Of a DNA stretch of 31,924 bases, positions 1-19,749 are shown piece after piece. The number at the start of each line of letters is the position of its first letter. The first letter of the stretch is position 1. The position numbers were made by a program, and so were the translations under genes. The notes beneath the pieces are model-generated. The model did no database searches. It saw nothing but the letters and a program-made list of their open reading frames with translations, and was not told the DNA's origin. Origin of the DNA: Azolla pinnata. Lineage: Eukaryota > Streptophyta > Polypodiopsida > Salviniales > Salviniaceae. The stretch spans positions 26,899 to 58,822 of the forward strand of contig JBBBWG010028246.1 in assembly GCA_037176905.1 (NCBI GenBank), given 5' to 3'.

Positions 1-205
1 AAAACCAAGTTAAGCAGAGGCATGGATTTCTTTGGCCTCTTCTGCTCTTCTCCTTTCTTGCTGATCAAAAACCAAGTCAAGCAGAGGAATGGATTTCTTT
101 GGCCTCTTCTGCTCTTCTCTCTTTTCTTGCTGATCAAAACCAAGGGTTTAAGCACAGCCATGGCTTTTCCTTGCCTTTCTCTGCTCTTTTCTTGTCTTGC
201 TGCCT
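1..205. repeat. degenerate tandem repeat, about 66-68 bp period, three copies
   Basis: Copies begin at about 1, 67 and 135, each opening with AAAACCAAG and continuing through a pyrimidine-rich stretch (GGATTTCTTTGGCCTCTTC in the first two) to CTTGCTGATC. Copies 1 and 2 are close to identical and copy 3 is diverged. The open frames across it are short and repetitive and I do not regard them as genes. The array may continue to the left of the window. Confidence 0.75.
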
Positions 206-392
206 ACATCAGGGGATTTCCATAGACATACCCATGTGGGTTCCACCACTAGCAGGCAAAGGATATGCTGCAGTGTTTTCCTTGATGGGCAATCTTCTGT
301 TTCTTGCTGATGAAAGCCAGGGGGGGATTCTGTTTCCTTGACGAGGAAGAATTGCAGGTGAAAGGCAGCTCATCTCTGACTTCCATCTCAGA

Positions 393-423
393 TCCTAAAC
401 CCTAAACCCTAAACCCTAAACCT
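393..423. promoter_or_regulatory. telo-box cluster (CCCTAAA repeats)
   Basis: Three to four consecutive CCTAAAC units of the plant telomere type lie about 190 bp before the start codon of the DHQS-like gene. In plants, short AAACCCTA boxes near transcription starts are common in genes of growing tissue. Here it is either a promoter telo-box or a very short interstitial telomeric repeat; the position favours the promoter reading. Confidence 0.5.
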
Positions 424-480
424 CCATTGTTTGAAGCTCCTGAAGGGAAAGGGGGGCTATTTCTGTATTTGGACAAAAGT

Positions 481-565
481 ATGCTTCATCATCATCTTCT
501 TCATCATCATCATCATCTTCTTCTTCTTCTTCTTCTTCTGCTGCTGCTGCTGCTGCTGCTGCTTC
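481..565. repeat. CAT/CTT/CTG trinucleotide microsatellite
   Basis: Runs of CAT, then CTT, then CTG triplets follow one another in the presumed 5' leader of the DHQS-like gene. Being trinucleotide, the tract leaves open frames on both strands (416-835 minus and 427-885 plus), which are artefacts of the repeat. Confidence 0.85.
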
Positions 566-611
566 TGCAACTCTCAGAGAAGAAGAAGAAGAGGGCGACA
601 CAGATAGGGAG

Positions 612-3492
612 ATGTTGTGCTCGACGCCATCGCCCACTTTCACCCACCTTCCCTCGCCACACCGCTGTCGAACTTCATCTCCTCCCATCGCACCCTTCTC
701 TACGAGAAGTCCCAAACGCAGACCCGGTAGCAGGAGCCTATCCATCTTCCGAACATCGCCCGGCCGCAGTGAAAACCCGACCTCCATCTCTACCTCTACT
801 TTTGAGAAGATCCCGATCCTCCTCCAGGGAGACACAGAAGTGCTGGAGATCAGAGTCAGTGCCAGACCATATCCGGTTTATATAGGTCGCGGAATTCTGT
901 ATGACTCGGAGCTCCTCAGACGGTGAGCTATACACCCTTTCTCTCTGTCTCCATCGATTCTAATTTGGGTTCAAAAATCACTCCATGAATCGATGAATAC
1001 AATCCTACAGATGCATGCTTTGTTTCCATTCAAGTAGTGTGTCTAAGCTTCTCCATTATGAACATCCAGTTAAATTTTTGCATGCCATTTCCAACAGGTT
1101 ATGGTGTATTAGCCTCTCTTTTCACAAATTGTATTTCTGTTTTGATCATTAACTTGCAAATTCATGCTCTTCTCCTCTCTTTGTGGGGTTCGTAGAGCCA
1201 AAAAATCAGGGGCCCAATGAGCAGATTTAGGATTGGATGAACAATGTATAACTTGGATCTTTTGTACTTCTTTTTCTTATTGAATGTGCACAATTCTCAC
1301 AAAATATATGTGGTTAGTTTCTATTTGGATAACTGGCACAGTTGACAATTTAAAGTGAATTGTGGTATTTTGTTTGCAGACATATAAATGGGAAACATGT
1401 TTTGATCATAACAAACAACGAGCTGTCCCGATTATACTTGGATAGGCTTGTGATGGCTATCAAAAATATAGCTAGGGATATAACTGTCGAAGCCATATGT
1501 CTAGATGATGGAGAAGAATCTAAAAACCAGGTGAAATGCAATAGCCACATTTTTCTGAATGTGAACGCCTTTATGCTTTAATGTTAAATTTTCTAGCCGC
1601 GTTACTGAACAATCAAAAAACAACCCCTAAATGCAGAAAAATGTCGCAGAAGTGATTAATGCTGCTGTGGAAGTGGGAATGGACAATACAACTACTTTTG
1701 TAGGCCTTGGTGGTGGTGTCATAAACGATATCTGTGGATTCTCTGCTGCTTGCTATCAAGGAGGAGTGAATTATATACAAATACCAACAACATTTAGGGC
1801 TCAGGTACTGAAATCCCATTCTTTAGGGCACAAGTAGAGAGAAATATTATTCTAATATAATAATGCGATATAGGTGGATCTTTCAGTTGGTGATGAAGCA
1901 GGAATATATCATCTTCTTGATAAACAATCAATTTGCTCATATTATGAACCAGAATGTGTGATTGTCGACATAGATACCCTGGAAACTTTGCCGGGAAAAG
2001 AGCTCCTTTCTGGGATAGTTGAAACAATCAAGCTCTCTTTAGTTAGAGATGGTAATTTCCTGCAGTGGTTAAAGACGAACATGACGCAGTTGTTAGAGAG
2101 GTATGATATTCATAGCAAATAAGAATCGTTAACTAATTCAACTGGTCTCGTATAGTAGCATGTGGTCTGTTGAGGTGTTGCTTGGTAACATTCATTGTAT
2201 TACTTATAGGGTGGAAATTATGTCATATCGTCTTTTGGAGTTGGGGCCGATATCATTCTTCATTTTCCTTGGATATCTGTTGTTCACAGTTTTTCTTAAT
2301 GTGTAGAAGTGATCCTTCACTTCAATGCATGTAGAAATCACTGGAACTTTAACATTCATTGTATTAGTTCATTTTCTCTTGGATTTGGGGCTGATATCAT
2401 TCTTCATTTTGCTTTGCCATCTGTAAAGCTACACAGTTTTTCTTAATGTGTAAAAGTGGTCCTTCGATGCATCTACAAATCACTGGAACTATCTCGTTTT
2501 CCTGCTTGATTGTTATATGTGAATAGTTTTATGCAATACCAACTTTGTGGAGCTATACAAATTACAGTGCTCATTGTACTTTGCACTGCTTTATATGTAG
2601 GTTAATCTTCTCCCTGAAATATGAATTTAGTAAAGATCTTCCATCATTTTGATAGGCACCCTGTAGCAGTAGCTTATGCAATTAAGAGATGCTGTATGAT
2701 TAAAGCTGAAGTTCTGCGGGAAGACAGGAGAGCTAATCTTACTCTTGGTCAACCATTTGGACATGTACTTCACAACACACATCTGTAAACACTGCTTTTC
2801 TTGTTCCCACTAAGTAAATGGTTTACAAACTGGAAGATAGAACACACCCCTGAGCATTTCCTGGTGCATCTGAAAGTGTTTTCGTGATTTACGATACAGG
2901 CCCTCTTGAGAAGCATGGAACTAAGAGATGGTTTGTTAATAGGTCAGAAGCAACAAAAGTGGGTTCATGGAGAAGGCCTTTCTGTCGGAATCGTAAGCTA
3001 TTACCATTCCTACTTACATTATCTATTCTTCCATGGGAATATTTTGGTGCTCCTGTGTGAAACTCTTTTGCTACTGAATTTCAGGTTATGGCAGTGGACT
3101 TTTCACATAGGTTGGGGTGGATTGATGATTTAGTCCTAATGGATGCAGTAATTGCAATGGAAAGAGCACACTTACCGACTGCACCGCCAGCACACATCTC
3201 TAAAGCTGATCTAAAGCAAAACATTAATGTGAGTTCTCGCACGTTTTCTCGTTGTTCTTTCGCTGCCCCTTTAACTGGCTAAGACAATAGGCTGGCTGTA
3301 ATGATTACCAAGTCTTATTTCACTCTCACTGGGTTTATAACTTTTATAAACATGCAGCCACCCAACCAGGGGTCTCTGAAGTTAGCGTTACTGAAAGGAG
3401 GTGCAGGAGAATGTATCTTCACTGAAGATTATGACCCACAAGTGTTGGAGTCCGTGTTCACATTTTTCTGTCTTGGTGATGAGGATCAATGA
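612..3492 (+). CDS. DHQS-like protein (3-dehydroquinate synthase family, altered active site), 8 exons
   Basis: Exons by homology and splice signals: 612-922, 1380-1530, 1637-1804, 1874-2100, 2656-2764, 2900-2992, 3085-3228, 3358-3492. They join in one frame to 445 residues, the usual length of plant 3-dehydroquinate synthase, shikimate-pathway enzyme in plastids. The first ~60 residues are Ser/Pro/Arg-rich, like a transit peptide. Family landmarks: [11 protein letters not shown] (179-189), IQIPTT (201-206), VDLSV (211-215), EPECVIVD (235-242), SGIVETIK (256-263), IKAEV (301-305), FGH (320-322), WVHGE (343-347), [13 protein letters not shown] (355-367), [11 protein letters not shown] near the end. 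Several catalytic positions differ from true DHQS: GGKT is GDEA (216-219) and GHTFGH is GQPFGH (317-322), so one zinc histidine is Gln. The conserved DKK near the C terminus is absent. No stop or frameshift was found and all introns are GT-AG. Family assignment is secure; DHQS activity is doubtful. It could be a neofunctionalised paralogue or a gene early in decay. Confidence 0.88.
2184..2495. repeat. diverged tandem duplication, about 164 bp, in intron 4 of the DHQS-like gene
   Basis: Two copies start at about 2186 and 2350 with TAACATTCATTGTATTA. Both continue through GATATCATTCTTCATTTT and CAGTTTTTCTTAATGTGTA to AATCACTGGAACT. Differences are spread evenly, so the duplication is not recent. 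It lies wholly inside intron 4 (2101-2655). Confidence 0.75.
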
Positions 3493-4844
3493 TGTTTTTC
3501 TACACATCTATTTTTAGATGTATATATCACTGGTTCTGGGATTCTCGTGAAGAAACAGAAAAATGTTATTGATCTACTACTCTGCTGCCAAATACAGGGC
3601 AAGCAAGGTTGATTGAAGATAATCACAAAAAGCAGAATTTCTCTGTAGGTGCTTTTGCAGTTGTACCTATTGGTTGGTATGCACCCTATGAAGTGATTGC
3701 ATTGGGTTCAAAATGCTTAACACCACCCTATGAGGTGCCAATTGAAACAAAACGGTCTCACCGGATATCGCACCTGAAAGGGTTGTAGAAGAGATTCCTT
3801 CGTCAGAAACGAGTTCTAATTTGCCACGCATCAGCATAATGGACTGATCGTTTTTCACACTTTCAACTATATTTGAAATATATTGCCCTTTGAAATATAT
3901 TGGCTTTTGATTCCAACAATCTTCAGCAGAAAAGCTTTAGGCTTTGACACTCGTGTGTTTCTGCATATCTATACATCCTTCTGCATAGCTTTTTGTAAAG
4001 GTAATAAGACTTAAATTGATGATACGATACCTCTTGCTCATATATAGTTCCATGCAACTTGCTTCTCACTTCTAGCCGCCAGCGTGTACTTCAACTTGAC
4101 AAGGCAAATTAAATGGTTGCATCATCAGCATGGTGTATGATTAAGACGTTCCAAAACTCGTGGTAGTCATCAATGTATCTGGTGTCTTGGTAGGATGCCG
4201 ATTCAAGGGCTTAGAAATCAATGGGAAGTATCTGGTGACTTTCGTAGTTATCAATGTACCTGGTGCCTCAAAAGGGAAACATATAACATAGAAATCACTA
4301 ATACAGAAAACGATGCTGATTCAAGGGTTTTGTATAATAAAGGAATTATGTTGCATATTGTAAGTAGTAACAAGGCTTCCTCCAGAAAGGGCAGTTCATT
4401 CCTCCAGATATGGCAGTTCATAATTCTGGGAAATGGAGCAATACTAGTTCTATCATAAATGAGATATCAACAATGTCGCATATCATTAACAAATTCACTA
4501 GAAACCATTTTACTCACTCAGGCTACTAGTACCATTGCGTGATTTATCACCAAACCAACATATCCTTATTGAGCTTTCAACCGTTGTATTATTTTTCTAT
4601 ACAATGCAACGGTTATTATTGTTAACATTGATACAAATATGTTATAACTAAGACTCTATGCATCAGCTGTTATGAAACAAATGTGTTCTATACAAATTGA
4701 CAGTTTAACAGTCGAGAGAAATCTTGCTTTTACCTCATCAACACCATCGCAGCGCAGCTTCTTCACTGAATTTTTTGGCTAATACACGTATGGCACTGCA
4801 CAAACTGTTGCACACTTTTCATGTCTCCTATCCTCTTGGTTTAG
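3493..4844. other. convergent intergenic region
   Basis: This space holds the 3' ends of two convergent genes. A small diverged direct repeat is visible: a 25-base block starting GTAGT(C/T)ATCAATGTA at 4163 and 4244, and a block GATGC(C/T)GATTCAAGGG at 4195 and 4312. I see no gene, no RNA gene and no clear mobile element. Confidence 0.6.
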
Positions 4845-14294
<9,450 letters not shown>

Positions 14295-14381
14295 GTCTGA
14301 GCTTCGCTCGCCTCGCCGCACTCGCTCTCGCGCTGTGTTTCTCCACGACACAGAGAGAGACGGAAGAAGAAGAAGAGAACG

Positions 14382-14389
14382 TATTTATA
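14382..14389 (-). promoter_or_regulatory. TATA box of the receptor kinase gene
   Basis: The minus strand reads TATAAATA about 90 nt before the preferred start codon at 14294. It is followed by a CTTCTTC/CTCTCTCT-rich stretch typical of plant 5' leaders. Expected transcription start is roughly 14350-14360, which supports the choice of the downstream Met. Confidence 0.6.
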
Positions 14390-14574
14390 CCGTATTTTCT
14401 TTTTTATTGTTTTAAATAAATAGATAAAAGATCCATTTAGTCATTTATTCATTTGCTTTTGGGAGAAAATACGCGCATGCGCACCATACGGCCCCACATA
14501 CGCGTACGTACACTCGTACGTATACGCCTACGCATCCAGAGACTCCGTATGCCACATGACGCGCATGGCCATGG

Positions 14575-15330
14575 CACACATGCACACGCACGTGCGCATG
14601 CATCGCATGCACCCATGTGTATGTGTGTATGCACGTGTGTATGCACGCGTGCATGTGCGTATATGTATATGTATGACTGCATGTATGCATGCATGCATGC
14701 ATGCATGTGTGCGTGCATGTATGTGTGTCTGCATGTGCGTACATGCGTATGTGCGGATATGTGTATCATGCGTGCATGTGCGTACATGTGCATGTGCGCA
14801 TATGTGCATGCTGTGTGTATGCGTGTACATGTGCATGTGCGTATATGCGTATCATGTGTGTAGGTGTGTACATGTGTATGTGCGCATATGTGTATCATGT
14901 GTGTATGTGTGTACATGTGTATGTGCGTATATGCATATCATGTGTGCATGTGTGTATGTGTGTACATGTGTATGTGCATATATGTATGTATATGTGCATG
15001 TATGTATGTATGTGTATGCGTGCATGTGTATTTGCGTATATGTGTATCATGTGTGTATGTGTGTACATGTGTATGTGCATATATGTATGTATATGTGCGT
15101 GTATGTATGTATGTGTATGTGTGCATGTGTATGTGTGTGTACATGTGTATGTGCATATATGTGTATCATGTGTGTATGTGTGTATGTGTGTACATGTGTA
15201 TGTGCATTTATGTATGTATATATGTATGTATATGTGTGTGTATATATGTATGTATGTATGCATGTATGCATGTATGTATGCATGAGCATGTGTGCATGTG
15301 TGTATTTGTGTGTATGTATGCATGTTTGTG
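14575..15330. repeat. alternating purine/pyrimidine (TG, ATGC, GTAC) minisatellite array
   Basis: About 750 bp of nearly uninterrupted purine-pyrimidine alternation built from TGTG, ATGC, GTAC, GCGT and TATG. Part of it is a tandem array: the marker TATCATG recurs at 14764, 14850, 14893, 14936, 15045 and 15164, giving steps of 86, 43, 43, 109 and 119, so a 43-bp unit is visible. With such composition stop codons are rare, which produces long open frames in several frames of both strands (for example 14556-15335); these are not genes. The array begins about 0.2 kb upstream of the kinase TATA box. Confidence 0.88.
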
Positions 15331-15333
15331 TTT

Positions 15334-15525
15334 GATATTTCCAACGAGTGCGAATCTTGCAATCGATGCATGTGTCGCGTGACATGCGCATCCACACACA
15401 TTGCATCTGCATGTTCATGGGCTTCTTCCTGTACACGTGCATGTGCTGCATATACGCGTGCTCGCATGTATACCATGGGATGCATACATGCATAGATTGC
15501 GATACTCGCGTTTGCTGGAAATATC
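15334..15525. repeat. imperfect inverted repeat at the edge of the TG-rich array
   Basis: Arm 1 (about 15334-15372) begins GATATTTCCA and includes TTGCAATCGATGCATG. Arm 2 (about 15486-15525) read in reverse complement begins GATATTTCCA and includes TCGCAATCTATGCATG. The arms are about 40 bp, roughly three-quarters identical by eye, separated by about 115 bp of ATGC-rich DNA. It could be a foldback or MITE remnant; no target-site duplication was identified. Confidence 0.5.
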
Positions 15526-15540
15526 GGACGCGATTATGCG

Positions 15541-16269
15541 AATGGCAAACAACTGTGAACATTATATAACATAATCTTTTAAGTTTCGAGTTTCGAGCTG
15601 TCATTTCATCGTGTGTACTGGTGCGGAATGTTTTTAAAACTATTTGATGCGGGTTCGATCGAATCTCGCATGCCCTCTTCGACGATTTTTGTTTTATACT
15701 GTAATTCTATTGAATCCGAATCGATTAAAACAGTTTTTATTCCATAGATTTTGTTCTGCGAAACGAATGGCTTTATTTTATACTTTGGAGCCTTTTTTTT
15801 CATTCCCAAATAATACTTTCACACTACGAATACGAATACACGAAAGTTTTAATCAAGATACAATATTTTAATTCATTGATACTGAGTTGCATCTTTTTCT
15901 TGGAAAAAAAAATTAAGAAAACAGCTCATTCAAGGTCAAACCTTTTGTTTCAGCCATCTGCAATCGAAGTCAAATGCGAGATTGCTCTGGTGGTCCATCC
16001 CACTATGGATTGGCCACTGCTGGGTGCCTCCTATAAAGAAATGATTCTTTTGATGTCAGATCGGATGATCATCTGAACAGAAGACCACTCGAAACCTCTG
16101 TTAGGTGCCTGAAAACTCTGCGCTGATTGTTCGTCCATCTCTTTCCGATGTTGTCGTGATACCTACACAAAACATGCGCGTCAAACCCAGCTCTTTTGAC
16201 CCGATTGATCGATCTACCCCCCGAATTCAAAGCATTGTTCCAGATTGAGATTCTATTTCAAAAAGGAAG

Positions 16270-16307
<38 letters not shown>

Positions 16308-16541
16308 AGAAACTGCACTCTGGAACGTGAATTATATCGGAGCTCAATTAATCTCCAGATTTTGGCCGGTTGTGTTCAGGAGGGTTTGACAGAACCGGCA
16401 TCAGGACAAAAAATCAATCCTATACATTTCAAGAAATCCTCGCTATCTTTTCAGTTGAAGGGGGAGAATAGTTGGAAAACCTGTTAAAAAAACAATTAAA
16501 TTCTGTAAAAATCTTACCAAAATTTTGAGTGAATGAATATA
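15541..16541. other. AT-rich spacer, no gene seen
   Basis: The only clear element is a GA dinucleotide run at 16274-16301. Short open frames here have no recognisable domain or splice context. Confidence 0.5.
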
Positions 16542-16800
16542 GGGAAAATTACCAAGAAACACCTGACAAATTTATTAATTCCATCTTAACGCTGACCAAA
16601 ATTAGAAATTATTGATTGACACATGATTGATTGTATATCCTACTATAAATTAACGTCCAATTAATCGATTAATGCCTAGTTTAATTAAACTATGAAATCC
16701 TTAGCTTCAATTGATCGAATATAGTAAAGGAATCGATTGGTAAACAATAGTGGGAGGTAGCAGCAGTAGGATGAGATTACCATAAGATGCAATAGAAGAT
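16542..16800. mobile_element. MITE-like element, copy C (left part)
   Basis: The left end GGGAAAATTACCAAGAAACA and the following ATCTTAACGCTGAC match the left ends of the two elements at 28890 and 29286. The interior shares AATTAATCGATTAA and CGAATATAGTAAAGGAATCGA with them. The right boundary is not clear; related text may run to about 17030. Non-coding, so any transposase must be supplied from elsewhere. Confidence 0.5.
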
Positions 16801-18020
16801 TTGTAGAGGATGAAGCCAAACAGGATCTGAGGCCTTAAATTAACACTATACCGATGGAACATATCGGGCATTAACTATAAAATATTTAGTCTTCAGCCTT
16901 CCGAGCCGATTAGGGAATCGTGATTAATTTCGTAATCATCTTTAACTTCACAAAGTTACTTAAGGTTAAGGGGTTTCTAAGTATTGTAATGTATATTTTT
17001 GTTGGTTTTTCCATTAGTCAAGGGATTTTGTAACCTTATGGACTTTCTTGGAACTTTTCTTTAGTTTTTTTTTTTTTAACTAATGAAAAGTTTTCGTTAA
17101 ACCATACTTGTTGATAGTTAATGCGTCGAAACGAAATATATGCATCTGGTCATTTGGGAGTCGAAGAAGAACCTGCACCCAAAGGCGATTAACGCAAACT
17201 CGATGATGTCCATTAACGCTCGAGGCAGAACTTATTCTCCAGACTTACGAATCGTATTTGTACCGTTACGAATCTCTCTGAGGCTTGTATATAAAGCTCA
17301 CTCAAGGTGGATTTCAGGTAATTTACAACAACGGGAAGTCAGGTGTCTTACTTGCGCGATAGCACTAGGGAACATTTTATCTTCATGTTGGGAAGCTCTT
17401 AAGCAATTGGGAGCTTACGAGAGGCTAACTCATCCTCTACATTCGGCGTGCTTTCATCTTAATTTAGATAACCGCCCTTCTTCCACCGATTAATGAAAGT
17501 TAGTTCCGTTTTCACGATCTCGGAAAGACGGTGCCGATCGTGAGGGTGCTCCGCAGGACATTGTGCGCATGAAATCGAGCTATACAGATCCACGATCATA
17601 TCAGCAGAACATGGGGCAAGACCCATCCCAAGCAGACAATGCATTTCTCGAGCGGGTAATCGATGAAACGATCACGAAGCAAAACAAAGTTACAGTGAAA
17701 AAAAAGCAAGAGCATCGTGCGCTCCCCTACATGTACATGTCGACCGCATGTTGTTGTCATCGTTGATGATGTCAATGGTGATGACAGTCGACAGTTTGCA
17801 TCTGCTGACCTGATAAGGGATTTGGAGAAGAAGATAGACTAGATTTCTTTTCGCAAGTCGGCGGCCATGTTATACATAAGCATAGATGGCGTTCGACCAC
17901 GAACTCGACACCTGGTTCCGACTACAGAATCGGGCCAGTTCCGACTACAGAAGGAAGGGAAAAAGGCGAGGATCTGATCGATTCGAGCCGAGAAAATACA
18001 AGTTTCGATCGCATCCGAAT
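16801..18020. other. intergenic spacer, no recognised gene
   Basis: An open frame at 17140-17493 (117 codons) and a shorter one at 17563-17766 have no domain, signal or repeat that I recognise, and no supporting splice or promoter context. I see no RNA gene here. Confidence 0.45.
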
Positions 18021-18023
18021 CGC

Positions 18024-18112
18024 CCTATATATAACCCTAAACCACAGGGGTTTCTGACCTCGAGCCCCTGAATCCTGCAACCCTAAACCCTAGAAGCTTC
18101 GACCTCGAACCC
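18024..18112 (+). promoter_or_regulatory. candidate core promoter with TATA box and telo-boxes
   Basis: CTATATATAACC at about 18024-18035 is followed at once by CCCTAAACC. Two further telo-box motifs (AACCCTAAACCC near 18080 and AACCCTAA near 18108) follow within 80 bp. A pyrimidine-rich stretch resembling a leader comes next. It may drive the vacuolar sorting receptor through a long leader or a leader intron, but the start codon is 2.5 kb away and no leader splice was established. Confidence 0.35.
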
Positions 18113-18234
18113 TAACTGGGACCGATTCGAGTCACATGACACAACGCAAATAGGAATCGATACACACACCGACAGCAGCACTGCATCAAACTCTGGAAAA
18201 ACCCTCCCTTCCTTCTCAGGCCCATTTCATTCAT

Positions 18235-19110
18235 TTCTTCTTCTTCTTCTTCTGTCTCTTGAGATTTGTTGTGAGATTTGTTGTTGTTCTTCTTCTTCAA
18301 CTTCCTTCTTCTTCAAAGTTCTTCTTCTTTGCTTCTTTTTTTTTTTTTTCGTAAATGGATATTTGTATTAAAATAACATGACAATACAAAAAAACCTTGC
18401 TATAAAGAATGCAAGGTTAATCGTCTAAGGTGTTGTATTACAAGATGACATAAATCTAACTCATCTGGGGACAAAGTTCTCATACAACATAATTGTGAAA
18501 ACTGCGAAAACAATTGTCCTTTTATCCTACATATATGTTGCGATACTCCAGAAAGCCCAGCAAATAAGAAACCATTCCTCATTCTTTCTTTCTCTTCAAA
18601 ATTTATTCTTCTTCTTCTTCCTCTTCATTCTCCTTTCATTTCTTCATCTTCTTTCTTTCTCTTCAAAATTGTTGTTATTGTTGTTCTTCTTCTTTCTTTC
18701 TCTTCAAAATTGTTGTTGTTGTTGTTCTTCTTCTTTCTCTTAAAAAATTCTTCTTCTTCTTCCTCTTCATTCTCCTTTCATTTCTTCTTCTTCTTTCTTT
18801 CTCTTCAAAATTGTTGTTGTTGTTGTTCTTCTTCTTCTTTCTCTTCAAAATTTCTTCTTCTTCTTCCTCTTCATTCTCCTTTCATTTCTTCTTCTTCTTT
18901 CTTTCTCTTCAAAATTGTTGTTGTTGTGTTCTTCTTCTTCTTCTTCAAATTTCTTCTCTTTTTCTTCTTCAAATTTCTTCTTCTTCTTCTTCTTCTTCTT
19001 CTTCTTCTTCAAATTTCTCTCTTGTTCTTCTTCTTCTTCTTCTTCTTCTTCTTCAAATTTCTCTCTTCTTCTTCTTCTTCTTCAAATTTCTTCTTCTTCT
19101 TCTTCTTTTG
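18235..19110. repeat. polypyrimidine CTT/GTT tract with embedded tandem units
   Basis: Almost pure TTC/CTT repeats are interrupted by AAAATTGTTGTTGTTG blocks. A larger unit containing CTCTTCATTCTCCTTTCATT recurs at about 18621, 18763 and 18867 (steps 142 and 104). The long Phe/Leu/Ser open frames across it are repeat artefacts. A homopyrimidine tract of this size can form triplex (H-DNA). Confidence 0.85.
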
Positions 19111-19749
19111 GTTCTTGCTTCGCCATCGCTGCTCGCTGTCTGTCTGTCGCCTTCTGTGCCACGATCGATCGATCGATCCATCGATCAAGCCCCCGAGCAG
19201 ATCAGATCGGAGCAGAGCAGAGCAGAGCAGACGTACCAGAAGGGGAATCCAGCAGCATTGCTCCTCCCAGTCGCGCGTCTCCCCTCAGCTCTCCATCTCG
19301 TGTACATGGCGCTCCAGATCCTCATCTGCTGATCCCCCTTCCCCTCGCAGGTTCTTCTTTCTCTCTCCTCCTCCTCCTCCTCCTCCTTCCTATTCTCTCC
19401 GTCTCGTCCTGCAATGCGGTCCTTCCGTTTGAATCAGATTCGTCTCTCTATTCGCTTTGTCCCGTCCTCTTCCTCCATCCCGCGAGAGGGACGATGCTCC
19501 ACTTATCATCACCATTGCGACCCTTGCCATGGTCACGATCTCGCGTAACCCCGGATCTTCCCACGTGCTCCTCCCCGAGAGAGCAGAGCGGAACACAGCT
19601 GGATCGCGAGGACGATTCTTGCCCGTGGTTTCTTCTGTCTGAAGCACGGGTGATGCTTTTGATCCAACTCTAGGCTCGCGGATCCATCGATCTTCCGTTT
19701 TATCTCTCCCCTTCCAATTATCCCCAGTAGAATCTCGGGGACAATGACT

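Noticed and set aside
416-885. Overlapping open frames on both strands around the CAT/CTT/CTG repeat
   Set aside because: Produced by the triplet repeat and by shadowing of exon 1 of the DHQS-like gene.
3660-3780. Repeated CACCCTATGA(A/G)GTG motif after the DHQS-like gene, considered as a retroelement fragment
   Set aside because: Too short to assign; no conserved polyprotein motif or LTR feature nearby.
14449-15604. Several long overlapping open frames (up to 259 codons) on both strands rich in Cys/Val/Tyr/Met or His/Thr/Ile
   Set aside because: They follow directly from the TG/CA alternating repeat, which almost never forms stop codons; several frames of both strands are open at once and no domain is present.
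15645-15675. GCGGGTTCGATCGAATCTCGC resembling a tRNA T-arm
   Set aside because: The stem does not pair in the T-arm register and no D-arm, anticodon arm or acceptor stem can be built around it.
17140-17493. 117-codon open frame
   Set aside because: No recognised domain, no homology that I recall, no supporting promoter or splice evidence; length is within chance expectation over 6 kb of spacer.
18495-19432. Phe/Leu/Ser-rich open frames of up to 252 codons
   Set aside because: Translation of CTT/TTC repeats; no start context, splice structure or domain.
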